A stretch of 64,000 bases of DNA from Gilvimarinus chinensis DSM 19667 (GCF_000377745.1 NZ_KB898712.1:62001-126000), one strand, 5' to 3'; shown: positions 36,540-44,627, counted from the first letter of the stretch. Translations and numbers: made by a program. Notes: generated by a model not told the origin, from the letters alone.

Positions 36540-37415
36540 ATGTTTCAAAAACAATTAAATATCAAATGGTTTGCTATTGGTGCAGTGGCATTGATTGCGA
36601 TACTTGTGGCTTTCAGTGCGGTGTACACGGTCGAAGAGGGGCATGTGGGTATCGTAAAACGTTTTGGCGAGGCGAAATATCAAGAAAATCCGGGTCTGCA
36701 TTTTAAAGTGCCTTTTATGGACTCGGTAGAATCCATCGAAGTCCGTACCCGTAAAAATGGCGAGAAAATGGCCAGTAGCACCGCCGAACAAATGCCGGTT
36801 ACGATCGAAGTTTCGGTTAACTGGACCGTCAATAAAGAAGCCGCCTTAGACTTGTATCGCCGCTATGGAGGGCTTTTGCAGTTCGAGCAACGTATCCTCG
36901 ATCCGCGTTTTCGCTCAGCAACCAAAGACACCATCCCCAAGTTTGAGGCCGAACAGCTGATTCAAGATCGCGCCCTCGCGATTACAGGAATCGAGCAGCG
37001 CTTGATTGAAGAGATGGCTGAATTTCCGGTGATTGTCGATAATATTCAAATTGAGAATATTGTGCTGCCGCATAAATACATTCAGTCCATTGAAACCAAA
37101 CAAACGGAAAAAAATCTGGCGGCTGCCGAAGAGCATAAGCTGGAGCGACAGCGTTTAGAAGCCTTGCGTGAGGTAAACACCGCAGATGCAAAGGCTCAAG
37201 GTATTATTAAAGTGGCCGAGGCCGAAGCTCAATCAATTACGTTAAAAGGCGAAGCAGAAGCTAAAGCCATCGAAGCGAAAGCCAAAGCGTTGCGCGATAA
37301 CCCGCTGATTGTAAAACTCACCGAGGCCCAGGCTTGGGACGGCAAATTGCCAAGCACCATTCTGGGCGATGGCGCCATGCCGATTATGGATATACGTGAA
37401 GCCGCCAAGCGCTAA
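36540..37415 (+). CDS. Prohibitin-like SPFH-domain membrane protein
   Basis: A 291-residue protein with an N-terminal membrane anchor (residues about 9-29) and an SPFH/Band 7 domain (about 28-210: VEEGHVGIVKRFGEA, NPGLHFKVPFMDSVE). A long Glu/Ala-rich coiled coil follows (about 195-265), ending with GDGAMPIMDI. Prohibitin-type proteins form membrane ring assemblies and often partner with proteases. No such partner gene is adjacent; it stands alone with its own terminator. Confidence 0.87.
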   Translation: MFQKQLNIKWFAIGAVALIAILVAFSAVYTVEEGHVGIVKRFGEAKYQENPGLHFKVPFMDSVESIEVRTRKNGEKMASSTAEQMPVTIEVSVNWTVNKEAALDLYRRYGGLLQFEQRILDPRFRSATKDTIPKFEAEQLIQDRALAITGIEQRLIEEMAEFPVIVDNIQIENIVLPHKYIQSIETKQTEKNLAAAEEHKLERQRLEALREVNTADAKAQGIIKVAEAEAQSITLKGEAEAKAIEAKAKALRDNPLIVKLTEAQAWDGKLPSTILGDGAMPIMDIREAAKR

Positions 37416-37423
37416 ATAAAAAC

Positions 37424-37449
37424 GCCCGCCTTATCGGTGGGCATTTTTT
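37424..37449 (+). terminator. Terminator after the SPFH gene
   Basis: GCCCGCC (37424-37430) pairs with GGTGGGC (37436-37442), with one G-T pair, around TTATC, then ATTTTTTT. It lies 9 bases after the stop. Confidence 0.85.
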
Positions 37450-37699
37450 TAAGTACCAAGGCAGGGCGTTGTAGCTTGTCATAAACATGATTACCGTCTG
37501 TTAAGCGCCGTTTCGGTATCGTTGTTCAGCTGTTCCACACCACACCCCCTGTTTCTACTTGTCGAACATGGTCTTAATCCGCGCAACGATCCGGGTTGTT
37601 TTTTTCGGGGTGTTTCTTCAGGTGTAAAACTTCCAGCGAGCGCTTTAAAGAGGGAAATTGACTGCACCATTGGCTGGCGGAGTATTAATTCTAAAGACG
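37450..37699. other. Intergenic segment with no recognised gene
   Basis: Between the SPFH terminator and the dehalogenase remnant. It contains GTTTCTACTTGTCG (37551-37564), a 14-base exact copy of a sequence at 38562-38575 just before the HD gene. No convincing coding potential was seen. Confidence 0.4.
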
Positions 37700-37865
37700 T
37701 TCTTACCGACGATTATCAAGGCTTTGGCAAAATTGGTGTGGTATCTCTGTTAATGATTGCCGAGAATAATAATATCGAATTGAGCTTGCCGCCCCACGCC
37801 GATGTTAAACCCGGTTTAACTCAACCGACCGAGCAGGGGTTCAAAATTGACAGCCTCTACACTCG
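37700..37865 (+). pseudogene. Decayed partial copy of the haloacid dehalogenase gene
   Basis: About 55 codons match the middle of the intact gene at 41259-42029: DYQGFGKIGVVSLLMIAENNNIEL here against DYQDFGKIGVASLLMVAENN in the intact gene, then LPPHADVKPGLTQPTEQGFKI. A 42-base segment (14 codons, EAAAKEAIVTPLLS) is missing between two TGAGC repeats present in the intact gene. The N-terminal active-site part and the C-terminal third are absent. It is on the plus strand, opposite to the intact copy. Confidence 0.88.
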
Positions 37866-37881
37866 ACCCTTGGGCTGACCG

Positions 37882-38487
37882 CTACTGGGTCGGCACCAAG
37901 GCATCCACTGCGGTGCAATAGATTCGCTTGAGCGCGCTGGGCGACTCCCCGGCGCGGGTACGCACCGCTAAACTGTGCAGTAGGGCTTGAAAGACTTTGG
38001 CCAACTCCTTCTCTGAGACTAACAATTGCAACTCACCCTCGGCCGATGCCCGCTGTAAGCGGCGCGTAATGGTTTGATCGACTCGTTGAATTAACTCGAG
38101 CAAGTCCTGTTTGATTGCGGGGCATTGCGGTGCTGCCACCGTCGCTGTACATATGGCAAAGCAACCAAGATTTTCGCCAGATGACTGATAAACCGCCAAG
38201 GCACGCCGGTAAAAAGCCTTCAAGGCTTTATTGAGATCGGGCTCGGCGTTTAACACTTCGTAGAGCTCCTCGGCAATTTGCTTGTCGAGTTCAGCCATCA
38301 CTCGGCGATACAGAGCCTCCTTATCACCAAAAGCATTGTAGAGGCTCGGGCGATTCATACCCATGGCTGAAGCCAAGTCATCAAGCGAGGTCGCCGCCAG
38401 ACCCTTGCGCCAGAACACCTCACCGGCGCGAGCCAACACCTGTTGTGAGTCGTACTTGGGCGGTCGCCCTCTTCGTTTCTCAGACAT
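37882..38487 (-). CDS. TetR-family transcriptional regulator
   Basis: A 201-residue repressor-type protein. The N-terminal helix-turn-helix reads ARAGEVFWRKGLAATSLDDLASAMGMNRPSLYNAFGDKEALYRR (residues about 14-57), typical of TetR. The C-terminal helical part would bind a ligand, and GCFAICTATVAAPQCP fits the TetR_C subfamily seen in redox or xenobiotic regulators. It is divergent from an HD-domain gene. Two copies of one palindrome lie between them, one directly at its own start codon, so autoregulation is likely. Confidence 0.93.
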   Translation of the reverse strand: MSEKRRGRPPKYDSQQVLARAGEVFWRKGLAATSLDDLASAMGMNRPSLYNAFGDKEALYRRVMAELDKQIAEELYEVLNAEPDLNKALKAFYRRALAVYQSSGENLGCFAICTATVAAPQCPAIKQDLLELIQRVDQTITRRLQRASAEGELQLLVSEKELAKVFQALLHSLAVRTRAGESPSALKRIYCTAVDALVPTQ

Positions 38488-38488
38488 T

Positions 38489-38506
38489 TTGTACCACTTC
38501 GAACAA
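38489..38506. promoter_or_regulatory. Candidate TetR operator 1
   Basis: TTGTACCACTTCGAACAA, an imperfect palindrome with TTGT-n-C half-sites, begins 2 bases upstream of the tetR start codon at 38487. The reverse complement of a near-identical site lies at 38539-38556. Confidence 0.65.
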
Positions 38507-38538
38507 TATTGATGAAAAGTTAATCCTAATATATATTA

Positions 38539-38556
38539 TTGTTCGAAATAGTACAA
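38539..38556. promoter_or_regulatory. Candidate TetR operator 2
   Basis: TTGTTCGAAATAGTACAA is the inverted copy of operator 1, with 16 of 18 positions identical after reverse complementing. It lies 20 bases before the HD gene start. Together the pair would let one repressor control both divergent genes. Confidence 0.65.
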
Positions 38557-38576
38557 AATAGGTTTCTACTTGTCGT

Positions 38577-39293
38577 ATGTCCCTTACCCACACCAAACCA
38601 GCACCTGCCAAATCCTGTCTGCTCTGCCACTTTGTTCACACCGATCTTAAGACAATAGGGCGCAAAGTAAGGCGACGTATCAGCCGTGAAAAGCTGAACT
38701 TTGTAGCAAAACATCAATATCGTGTACCCGACTCAGCAGCCTGCACCCAGGCGCTTGAACTGGTACGCCAGCACAGCCCGGAATTTTTGCTCAACCATGG
38801 TCTGCGCAGCTATGCTTTCGCCGCGGCTATGGCACACAAAGTCAAACAGCCCTTTGACAAAGAAGTGCTTTTTATGGGCTCTGTTATGCACGACTTGGGA
38901 CTGGTCGAAACCTTTGATCGGGGTAATACCTTTGAAGTGGATGGAGCCCGAGCGGCGCTCGATTTTTGTCAATCACAGAATATCGACAGTCACAGAGCCG
39001 AGCTAATTCACGAAATGGTAATACATCACAATACCGTAGGTCATGCGCATAAAATGGCCCCGGAAATCGCTTTACTGCATTTTGGCGCAGGTGCAGATGT
39101 CGCCGGGTTATGGCTGGACGAGATTCACCCCGACACGATGCGAGAGGTGATTGCAGAGTTTCCCAGACTGGATTTTAAGCGGGGTATGCAGGTGTTGCTA
39201 CGCGACCAGATAAGACGCAAGCCCGACAGTTACATGGCACCCATGATTGAACTGGGGTTTCTTAAGAAAATTGACAATAATGCGCTGCCTTAA
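38577..39293 (+). CDS. HD-domain phosphohydrolase-like protein (cyanamide hydratase-like)
   Basis: A 238-residue protein. The HD metal motif residues are NHGLRSY (near residue 77), VMHDLGLVE (near 103) and IHHN (near 144), in the arrangement of small HD proteins similar to cyanamide hydratase. The N-terminal 40 residues are basic and have no counterpart I recognise. It is divergent from the TetR gene, with an operator 20 bases before its ATG, so it is probably the controlled target. The substrate is unknown. Confidence 0.8.
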   Translation: MSLTHTKPAPAKSCLLCHFVHTDLKTIGRKVRRRISREKLNFVAKHQYRVPDSAACTQALELVRQHSPEFLLNHGLRSYAFAAAMAHKVKQPFDKEVLFMGSVMHDLGLVETFDRGNTFEVDGARAALDFCQSQNIDSHRAELIHEMVIHHNTVGHAHKMAPEIALLHFGAGADVAGLWLDEIHPDTMREVIAEFPRLDFKRGMQVLLRDQIRRKPDSYMAPMIELGFLKKIDNNALP

Positions 39294-39332
39294 CACTAGC
39301 CGATCATCCAGAAGGGGCAACCGGCTGGTGTT
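39292..39332. terminator. Hairpin between convergent HD and lipoprotein genes
   Basis: AACACTAGCCG (39292-39302) pairs with CGGCTGGTGTT (39322-39332), with one G-T pair, across a 19-base loop. It overlaps the HD stop and lies 10 bases before the end of the convergent gene. No strong T run is present. Confidence 0.5.
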
Positions 39333-39342
39333 CGGTAAGTTA

Positions 39343-40833
39343 TTAGTTCAGACAGTCCGCAGGAATGCTCTGCCCGTCGTAAGTGAGTAGGTCGATACTG
39401 CAGTTATAACCACTGCCGCAATCGGTACTGTGATAAGTAAATACATCGGCAAGCCCGGCCATTTCATCGGCCAATAAATCACAGGCTTCGGTTGGATAGT
39501 TGGTATAACAGATATTGGTAAAGCCATACTGCTTCACACCACAGGCACCTAGCTCTATGTCACCCGTATCTATATCGCCAATGGAGCCGGTATCTCCACC
39601 ATTATTAGTATTCCCACTATTGCCTGTGTCTTCTCCGTTGCCGGTATCAGTATTTCCACTGGAACTGCTGCTTTGGCTCTGGCCGGAATTACCGCTACCT
39701 GTAAGAGTTAAGCTGGTAATAACATCGATTTCGTCAGTGGCGGTAAGTGTGCCGTTATAGCTGTTCACCGAGCCATTGTTTTTAACGGTGACGGTGTAAG
39801 ACGTTGGCAGTTCGTTGGACGAAGGTGCAGAAAATAAATGGACCTTGATGGTGTATTCTCCAGCGGGAATATTTGAATCAAAAAAGATATTCTCTGGACC
39901 ATAGCCGTCAATATCATCGACATCAAGATAGCCATCGCCATTGGCAGAGTCTGGGTTCGCGTAATAAATAGTACTGCCGCCGGGTTCATCTAGGTGTAAG
40001 TCCACATCGGCCTTGCTGTCCCAGGCCAGAGTTACCTGGAATTCCCCTGAACCGACTTTTACCGCTTTAATTTCAACTTCAGCGGGCTGAGTCCAATTGG
40101 AGGTATCGATACTCCAATAATCTGTAGGGATAGACAAGCCATCACGAAACGCATCAAAGTCCATACTTTGAACGGGTTCTTGGGGCTGAATATACGCTTG
40201 CACTCGCGCAGGTGCTGAGTAACTTGGCGCATCGTAATAGAGAGTGGGGCGGCCGGTACAGTTTAGCTGGATGCGATCATCTCCGCTCAAGCCACTTGCA
40301 AGGGGGGCTGCGCCAGTTTTGGCGGCGAGAATATTATTCTCGACTTTATGCGGTAAGTCTGAAGCGGCAAGGCTTAAAGACTGTTGGTACATGGGGGTGC
40401 CATCTGCTTTAGCGGGGATGACGAAAGTTTCATCTACACCTTCCAGTTGAATCATGTAGGCGTGTACGTAATATCCCTCTTCAAGCACTGGCTTAACCAA
40501 TAACTGGCTGGCACCGCCAGCTGTGATGGCAACCTCACTGCTGACTTCAAGTGTGCCGCCATTGGCATTACTTGGGGCGGGGATGGCACGGCCCATTTTA
40601 ATAGCACCTTCAAACTCTATGCTTTTTGAAAGGGCCTGTGGGGAGTTTACGGTAATGGGTGCATTATTATTTTCGCTCGAGCTACTGCTTTCGGTTTGAT
40701 CACTGCTTGATGCTTCGCTAGAGGAACTGGTTGACGATACCACGGAGCTGCTTGATTGGGTGTTACCGCCCCCGTCACTGTTGCCGCCTGAACCTCCGCC
40801 GCCACAGGCACTTACCAAAATACTAGATAGCAA
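39343..40833 (-). CDS. Ser-rich lipoprotein with DUF2135/YfaP-like domain, signal peptide frame-broken
   Basis: A 496-residue frame opening at a TTG codon immediately before a lipobox (LVSAC). A Ser-rich linker (about residues 26-54), a beta-rich middle and a DUF2135/YfaP-like domain (about 265-365: VTLAWDSKADVDLHLDEPGG, GYGPENIFFDS, GEYTIKVHLF) are followed by a Gly/Asn/Thr-rich spacer and a Cys-rich end. The true start is probably ATG 40894 (MNNDSFTTKK...): removing one A from the A9 run at 40862-40870 joins that start to this frame and restores a full lipoprotein signal. Function is unknown. Confidence 0.8.
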   Translation of the reverse strand: MLSSILVSACGGGGSGGNSDGGGNTQSSSSVVSSTSSSSEASSSDQTESSSSSENNNAPITVNSPQALSKSIEFEGAIKMGRAIPAPSNANGGTLEVSSEVAITAGGASQLLVKPVLEEGYYVHAYMIQLEGVDETFVIPAKADGTPMYQQSLSLAASDLPHKVENNILAAKTGAAPLASGLSGDDRIQLNCTGRPTLYYDAPSYSAPARVQAYIQPQEPVQSMDFDAFRDGLSIPTDYWSIDTSNWTQPAEVEIKAVKVGSGEFQVTLAWDSKADVDLHLDEPGGSTIYYANPDSANGDGYLDVDDIDGYGPENIFFDSNIPAGEYTIKVHLFSAPSSNELPTSYTVTVKNNGSVNSYNGTLTATDEIDVITSLTLTGSGNSGQSQSSSSSGNTDTGNGEDTGNSGNTNNGGDTGSIGDIDTGDIELGACGVKQYGFTNICYTNYPTEACDLLADEMAGLADVFTYHSTDCGSGYNCSIDLLTYDGQSIPADCLN

Positions 40834-40861
40834 GCATACCGAGCAAAATTTTAAACAGTGA

Positions 40862-40870
40862 TTTTTTTTT
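40862..40870 (-). other. A9 homopolymer at the apparent frameshift of the lipoprotein signal peptide
   Basis: On the minus strand ACG is followed by nine A bases and TCA. With nine, the frame from ATG 40894 stops at TAG 40825-40823. With eight, it reads on into the lipoprotein. This could be a sequence error, phase variation, or transcriptional slippage. Confidence 0.85.
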
Positions 40871-40894
40871 CGTTGTGAAAGAATCGTTGTTCAT

Positions 40895-41174
40895 ATTTCG
40901 TGTACCCCAAGATTTCTATGTTTTTTACGGTTGTCGTTCTTCCATAATCTTAAACTTGAGCGTTTGGCCGCATAACCCTCAAGTTTAGGGGTAGACTTAA
41001 GATAAAAATTACGCTGTTAAATGGAACGTTTTTATTAAAAAACTTCCATAAGGCGTTTCTTATAGTCGGGTACATTTCAAATACAGCTTGTTGAAACCTC
41101 TGAGTGATCTACGAGCGCAGAAGTTCGGAGCTTTTTGAAAAAGCTTGGTCGCTTAGCAGGGTGGGTTATTAAAA
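40895..41174. other. Intergenic region with no recognised gene
   Basis: About 280 A/T-rich bases upstream of the lipoprotein gene. It should hold that gene's promoter. GGGG at about 10 bases before ATG 40894 is a possible ribosome-binding site. No other feature was seen. Confidence 0.4.
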
Positions 41175-41222
41175 ACGCCCATAGCCGTTGAGAGTGTTTC
41201 TGGTCACAACGATTATGGGCGT
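41170..41222 (-). terminator. Terminator after the haloacid dehalogenase gene
   Basis: On the minus strand ACGCCCATA (41222-41214) pairs with TATGGGCGT (41183-41175), with an inner CGTTG/CAACG stem, followed by TTTTTAATAA. It lies about 40 bases after the stop. Confidence 0.85.
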
Positions 41223-41258
41223 CTGAAATCTAGGGGGTTGGGTAGGTTAAGTTATTTA

Positions 41259-42029
41259 CTATTCTGCTAATAGATTAGCCAGCTCTGTTACGGTTTTAAC
41301 AATGTAATCAGGCTTTTGTGCCAGTGGGTAAAGTGCTTTGCCCGGGCGGGCGATAAAAGCGGTTTGTAAGCCTGCGGCTTTTGCACCGGCTACATCCCAA
41401 CCGTGTGCGGCCACCATCAGCGCTTCTTCTGGTTTCACGTTTAATTGTTCTAGTGCCCAGGCGTAGGCGCGTAAATCGGGCTTGTAGATTTTAATGTCCT
41501 CAATGCTGTAACGGTGGTCAAAATAATCCGTAAGGCCTGCGTTTTCAAACTGAGTTTTTACGCCGTTATTGGACGAGTTGGTGAGGCTGACAATTTTAAA
41601 CCCCTGTTCGGTCAATTGAGTTAATCCGGGTTTAACATCGGCGTGGGGCGGCAAGCTCAGCAGCGGTGTCACAATCGCTTCTTTGGCAGCGGCTTCGCTC
41701 AGTTCGATATTGTTATTCTCGGCAACCATTAACAGTGACGCCACACCAATTTTGCCAAAATCTTGATAATCTCCGGTAACCGTCGTCACCAGAGAGTTAT
41801 GCAACATGGTAGAAAACCACAGTGGCAGTAATTCGGTTTGACCGTTTAATGCTTCACCCACTGAAGCGCGCATGGACTCTAAATCCAGCAGGGTTTCATT
41901 TACATCGAAAATAATAACCTTCGGTGTGGGCATGGCCGTGTGGTCGGCGTGGTCTTCTGCCATTGTGATACCTCCGGGAATAGAGAAGAGTAAAAACGTA
42001 CTAACTATAGCGATAGTTTTGCGCAGCAT
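41259..42029 (-). CDS. Exported haloacid dehalogenase type II
   Basis: A 256-residue HAD-superfamily hydrolase. The catalytic Asp is in FDVNETLLDL (near residue 42), the Ser/Thr motif in SLTNSSNNG, the Lys in KPDLRAYAWAL, and the C-terminal acidic motif in MVAAHGWDVAGAKAAG. This is the L-2-haloacid dehalogenase pattern. An N-terminal signal peptide (about residues 1-22) precedes the domain, which is unusual for a usually cytoplasmic enzyme. AAGGTG precedes ATG 42029. A decayed partial copy lies 3.4 kb away. The natural substrate is unknown. Confidence 0.88.
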   Translation of the reverse strand: MLRKTIAIVSTFLLFSIPGGITMAEDHADHTAMPTPKVIIFDVNETLLDLESMRASVGEALNGQTELLPLWFSTMLHNSLVTTVTGDYQDFGKIGVASLLMVAENNNIELSEAAAKEAIVTPLLSLPPHADVKPGLTQLTEQGFKIVSLTNSSNNGVKTQFENAGLTDYFDHRYSIEDIKIYKPDLRAYAWALEQLNVKPEEALMVAAHGWDVAGAKAAGLQTAFIARPGKALYPLAQKPDYIVKTVTELANLLAE

Positions 42030-42188
42030 TACAACACCTTTAGGAAATGCGAAGTCAGATGCTGACCATAGCATAGCGAACATATAAAGGGGTTAATCCG
42101 GCTTAAAGGAATAACAAGAAGTGTATTTTGGGGTGCTGGTTTTATGTACGCACCATCGGGTTTTGGGTGAGGGGAAGTCATGTATTTT

Positions 42189-42223
42189 CGTGCCTCCTAC
42201 TGTTTTGTGCGGCAGGAGGCACG
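42189..42223 (-). terminator. Hairpin after gspN
   Basis: CGTGCCTCCT (42189-42198) pairs perfectly with AGGAGGCACG (42214-42223), 12 bases after the gspN stop. The following minus-strand bases are AAAATAC rather than T, so it may stabilise the 3' end. Confidence 0.55.
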
Positions 42224-42234
42224 ACATCGAATAA

Positions 42235-42984
42235 TTAGAGCGTCATGCGCAAACGGTGGCGGCCGTCGTCTAGCGGCTCTGCCAGCATGGGCAGCCACTG
42301 GTCGGCTTGCACCTCGCGCGCAAACTCGTCGCTGAAACTAAAATTGGCGTCGATAATAATACCGCCGGTCAGCGGCATCACCACGTTGCCGGTTAAATCC
42401 ACCGGGCCTTCTAAAGAAAAAATATCCGCGCGAATATGCCCTTCATCGCTGGCGGACAAGTCGGCGGCAAAGGCGCCCAGGGTGAGCCAGTTTTGGCCGT
42501 TGTGCAGGCGGGCGTTGGTCCAGCTTAGATTCCCCTTTAACGCCTCAAGGCTTTGCCCGTTCAGTTTCAGCGTATCAATATGCGCAGATACCAGGCCATT
42601 CAACTTGGTGGGCTCGGGCAAGTCTTGAATCAGGGCGGCGGGAATACTGATATTGGCATCGCTGAGTTTCAACGCGCCACTTGTACTTGCACAGGCGCGA
42701 CCGTTAATTTGCTGGCGATCCAGGCTGGCGGTGACGTCGGCGCAGGGGTTTAGGGTTAACAGGCTTAAAGGCTTAAGCTGCCAGTTGAGCTCGCCCAGTG
42801 AGTAGCTGCGCCCGTCAATACGCACCGAGGCCATACCGGCTTTACCCTGCCATAAGCTGCCGGAGATACCCGACAGCCCCAGGCCCGTGCCGTTTGTCAT
42901 GACATACGCACCCCAGGTGGCGGGTATCTGCGTAACGGCAAATATCAGGGTGCAAACAAGACCAAAAAGAATCCAGCGAATCAT
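42235..42984 (-). CDS. gspN: Type II secretion protein GspN
   Basis: A 249-residue bitopic inner-membrane protein: a membrane segment at residues about 4-22, then a periplasmic part with GISGSLWQGKAGMASVRIDG and LGELNWQLKPLSLL, as in GspN. It is the last gene of the operon and lies 12 bases after a BNR-propeller gene rather than directly after gspM. GspN is not essential in all type II systems. Confidence 0.88.
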   Translation of the reverse strand: MIRWILFGLVCTLIFAVTQIPATWGAYVMTNGTGLGLSGISGSLWQGKAGMASVRIDGRSYSLGELNWQLKPLSLLTLNPCADVTASLDRQQINGRACASTSGALKLSDANISIPAALIQDLPEPTKLNGLVSAHIDTLKLNGQSLEALKGNLSWTNARLHNGQNWLTLGAFAADLSASDEGHIRADIFSLEGPVDLTGNVVMPLTGGIIIDANFSFSDEFAREVQADQWLPMLAEPLDDGRHRLRMTL

Positions 42985-42996
42985 AAACTCTAACCG

Positions 42997-44142
42997 TTAT
43001 TCGTATTGCAGTGAGGCGACGGGCACCCGGGTAATGTCGATATCTTCTTTGCCGGTGCCATAAGCGGTGTACACATAGCCGTTGTACACCATCGATTTTG
43101 GATAGCTGTAGCCGATGCGTTTGTAACGCCCGGGGTATTTTTGCGCGGGCACGGCATCGCCTTCGGCGCGCAGGATATAGGCGCGGTCGAACACCTCGCC
43201 GTCTTGGCTGGTACTGATAACCAGCGGGTAGCGCTCTTTGCTGCCGCTGGGGTTATTGATAATAAACGCCCCGCCATCGGGTAAGTTGCCAGCGCTTTGT
43301 TTGGCGCGCGAGTCGGGAATATTGCTAAAGGCCGGGGGGCTCCAGGTTTCACCACGGTCTTTACTCACCGAGGCAAGAATGCGAAAGCTGGAGTCTTGAT
43401 CGCGAAAAATCATCACCAGCTCGTCGCTGCGGCTAAACCAGCTGGGCTCGATTTCGCGGCTGACGTCGGATTGCGTAGGCAGGTTTTGCATTTCACCCGC
43501 CTGCCAGCCGCTAAGGCCTGTGGCATCGTCGGTAAACAGGGGCGCGACTTTCAGGCCCGGTTGTAAATGCGCCGCCGTAATCAGGCGACCATCGGTCAGG
43601 GCGCGAATGTCCTGCTCTAGAATTCCCTGCAAAGGCTCACCCTGATCATCCAGCACGGGTTTGGCAGCGCTCCAGTGAATACCGTTTTTGCTGGTGCGAT
43701 ATTCCACATACCCGCCCCGGGGTTCGGCATCGTGGGGCCAGACATTAATGTAAGCTACCAGCGTATCGCCGTAGGCCCACCAGCCGCCGTTAGTGACCGT
43801 GGCGTCGGGCCTGGGTTCGGCCAGCACGATAGCGTCGCTCCAGCGTTTGCCGTCTACGCTCATGGCGTAGCGCACCTGAGTGGTAGGGGCGTCTTCATCT
43901 TTGGGCGAGCTTTGCCACTGCACGTAAAGCTTGCCTTTAAACGCAAAAGGCACAGCGCCGTGGTTGTATTGGTAGGTGTTATCGCCAGCGCTGAACACGG
44001 TATAGGTCTCGGCGCCCGGCGCCATCTCCAATCCCAGGTTTAGGGCTTTGGCATCGAACAGATTTTCGGCGGTGCGAATGGGCGCCTGTTGGGCCTGACA
44101 AAAGCCGGCTATTAAGGCGGCTAGTAGCAGTAGCGAGCGCAT
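42997..44142 (-). CDS. Exported BNR/sialidase-fold beta-propeller protein
   Basis: A 381-residue protein with a signal peptide (about residues 1-17, FCQA) and at least four Asp-box-like repeats (SVDGKRWSDA, SKNGIHWSAA, SKDRGETWSP, SQDGEVFDRA), so a six-bladed BNR_2 propeller is likely. YNHGAVPFAFKGKLY and EPSWFSRSDELVMIFRDQD may form an active cleft. Propellers of this fold include sialidases (GH33) and the PL24/PL25 lyases. The ATG overlaps the gspM stop by one base (TGATG), so it is translated as part of the secretion operon. A substrate enzyme or an accessory part is possible. Confidence 0.75.
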   Translation of the reverse strand: MRSLLLLAALIAGFCQAQQAPIRTAENLFDAKALNLGLEMAPGAETYTVFSAGDNTYQYNHGAVPFAFKGKLYVQWQSSPKDEDAPTTQVRYAMSVDGKRWSDAIVLAEPRPDATVTNGGWWAYGDTLVAYINVWPHDAEPRGGYVEYRTSKNGIHWSAAKPVLDDQGEPLQGILEQDIRALTDGRLITAAHLQPGLKVAPLFTDDATGLSGWQAGEMQNLPTQSDVSREIEPSWFSRSDELVMIFRDQDSSFRILASVSKDRGETWSPPAFSNIPDSRAKQSAGNLPDGGAFIINNPSGSKERYPLVISTSQDGEVFDRAYILRAEGDAVPAQKYPGRYKRIGYSYPKSMVYNGYVYTAYGTGKEDIDITRVPVASLQYE

Positions 44143-44627
44143 CAGTTTTTACTCAGGCGCACGTTGGCGGTCACCTGGCCCGGTGTGGTGGTGGATGCCA
44201 TCGACAGGTCTTTTACACTGACATCGTGTTTGTACTCTAAATCGTACAGCCACTGCATCATCGCGCTGTAGTTGACGTTATCCAGCCGGACGCGCACCTC
44301 ACCGCGGGTAACCGGTTGAAAGCCACTCATGCGCAGGCCGTTGGCTTGCAAGGTGGAGTCAATCAGCTGGCTGATATTGCCTCTGCTGGCGGCGCTCTGC
44401 TGGCGGCTGTCGCTTTCGGCTTTGTTGATACGCGCGGTAAGCACTTTTACCCGCTCCAGCGCGGCAGTGGTGGAGGCGTTGGTAACCACCTGCTGCTCGC
44501 GTTTTTCTTTCAAGGGTGCCAATACGCCCATCCAGAGGATGTACAGCACCACGGCCAAGGCGCCCAGCAGCAAGATGGTTTGCTCGCGGCGGTTGTATTT
44601 GGCGAGGGCATCGAATAACTGGTTCAT
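44142..44627 (-). CDS. gspM: Type II secretion protein GspM
   Basis: A 161-residue inner-membrane protein: a cytoplasmic stub, one membrane segment (about 19-38), then a periplasmic ferredoxin-like domain with RGNISQLIDSTLQANGLRMSGF and a C-terminal strand. It binds GspL. The ATG overlaps the gspL stop by 4 bases (ATGA). Confidence 0.92.
   Translation of the reverse strand: MNQLFDALAKYNRREQTILLLGALAVVLYILWMGVLAPLKEKREQQVVTNASTTAALERVKVLTARINKAESDSRQQSAASRGNISQLIDSTLQANGLRMSGFQPVTRGEVRVRLDNVNYSAMMQWLYDLEYKHDVSVKDLSMASTTTPGQVTANVRLSKN

Noticed and set aside
37522-37699. Upstream part of the frame containing the dehalogenase remnant as a real gene start
   Set aside because: No similarity to the intact gene or another family is visible, and no ribosome-binding site was found.
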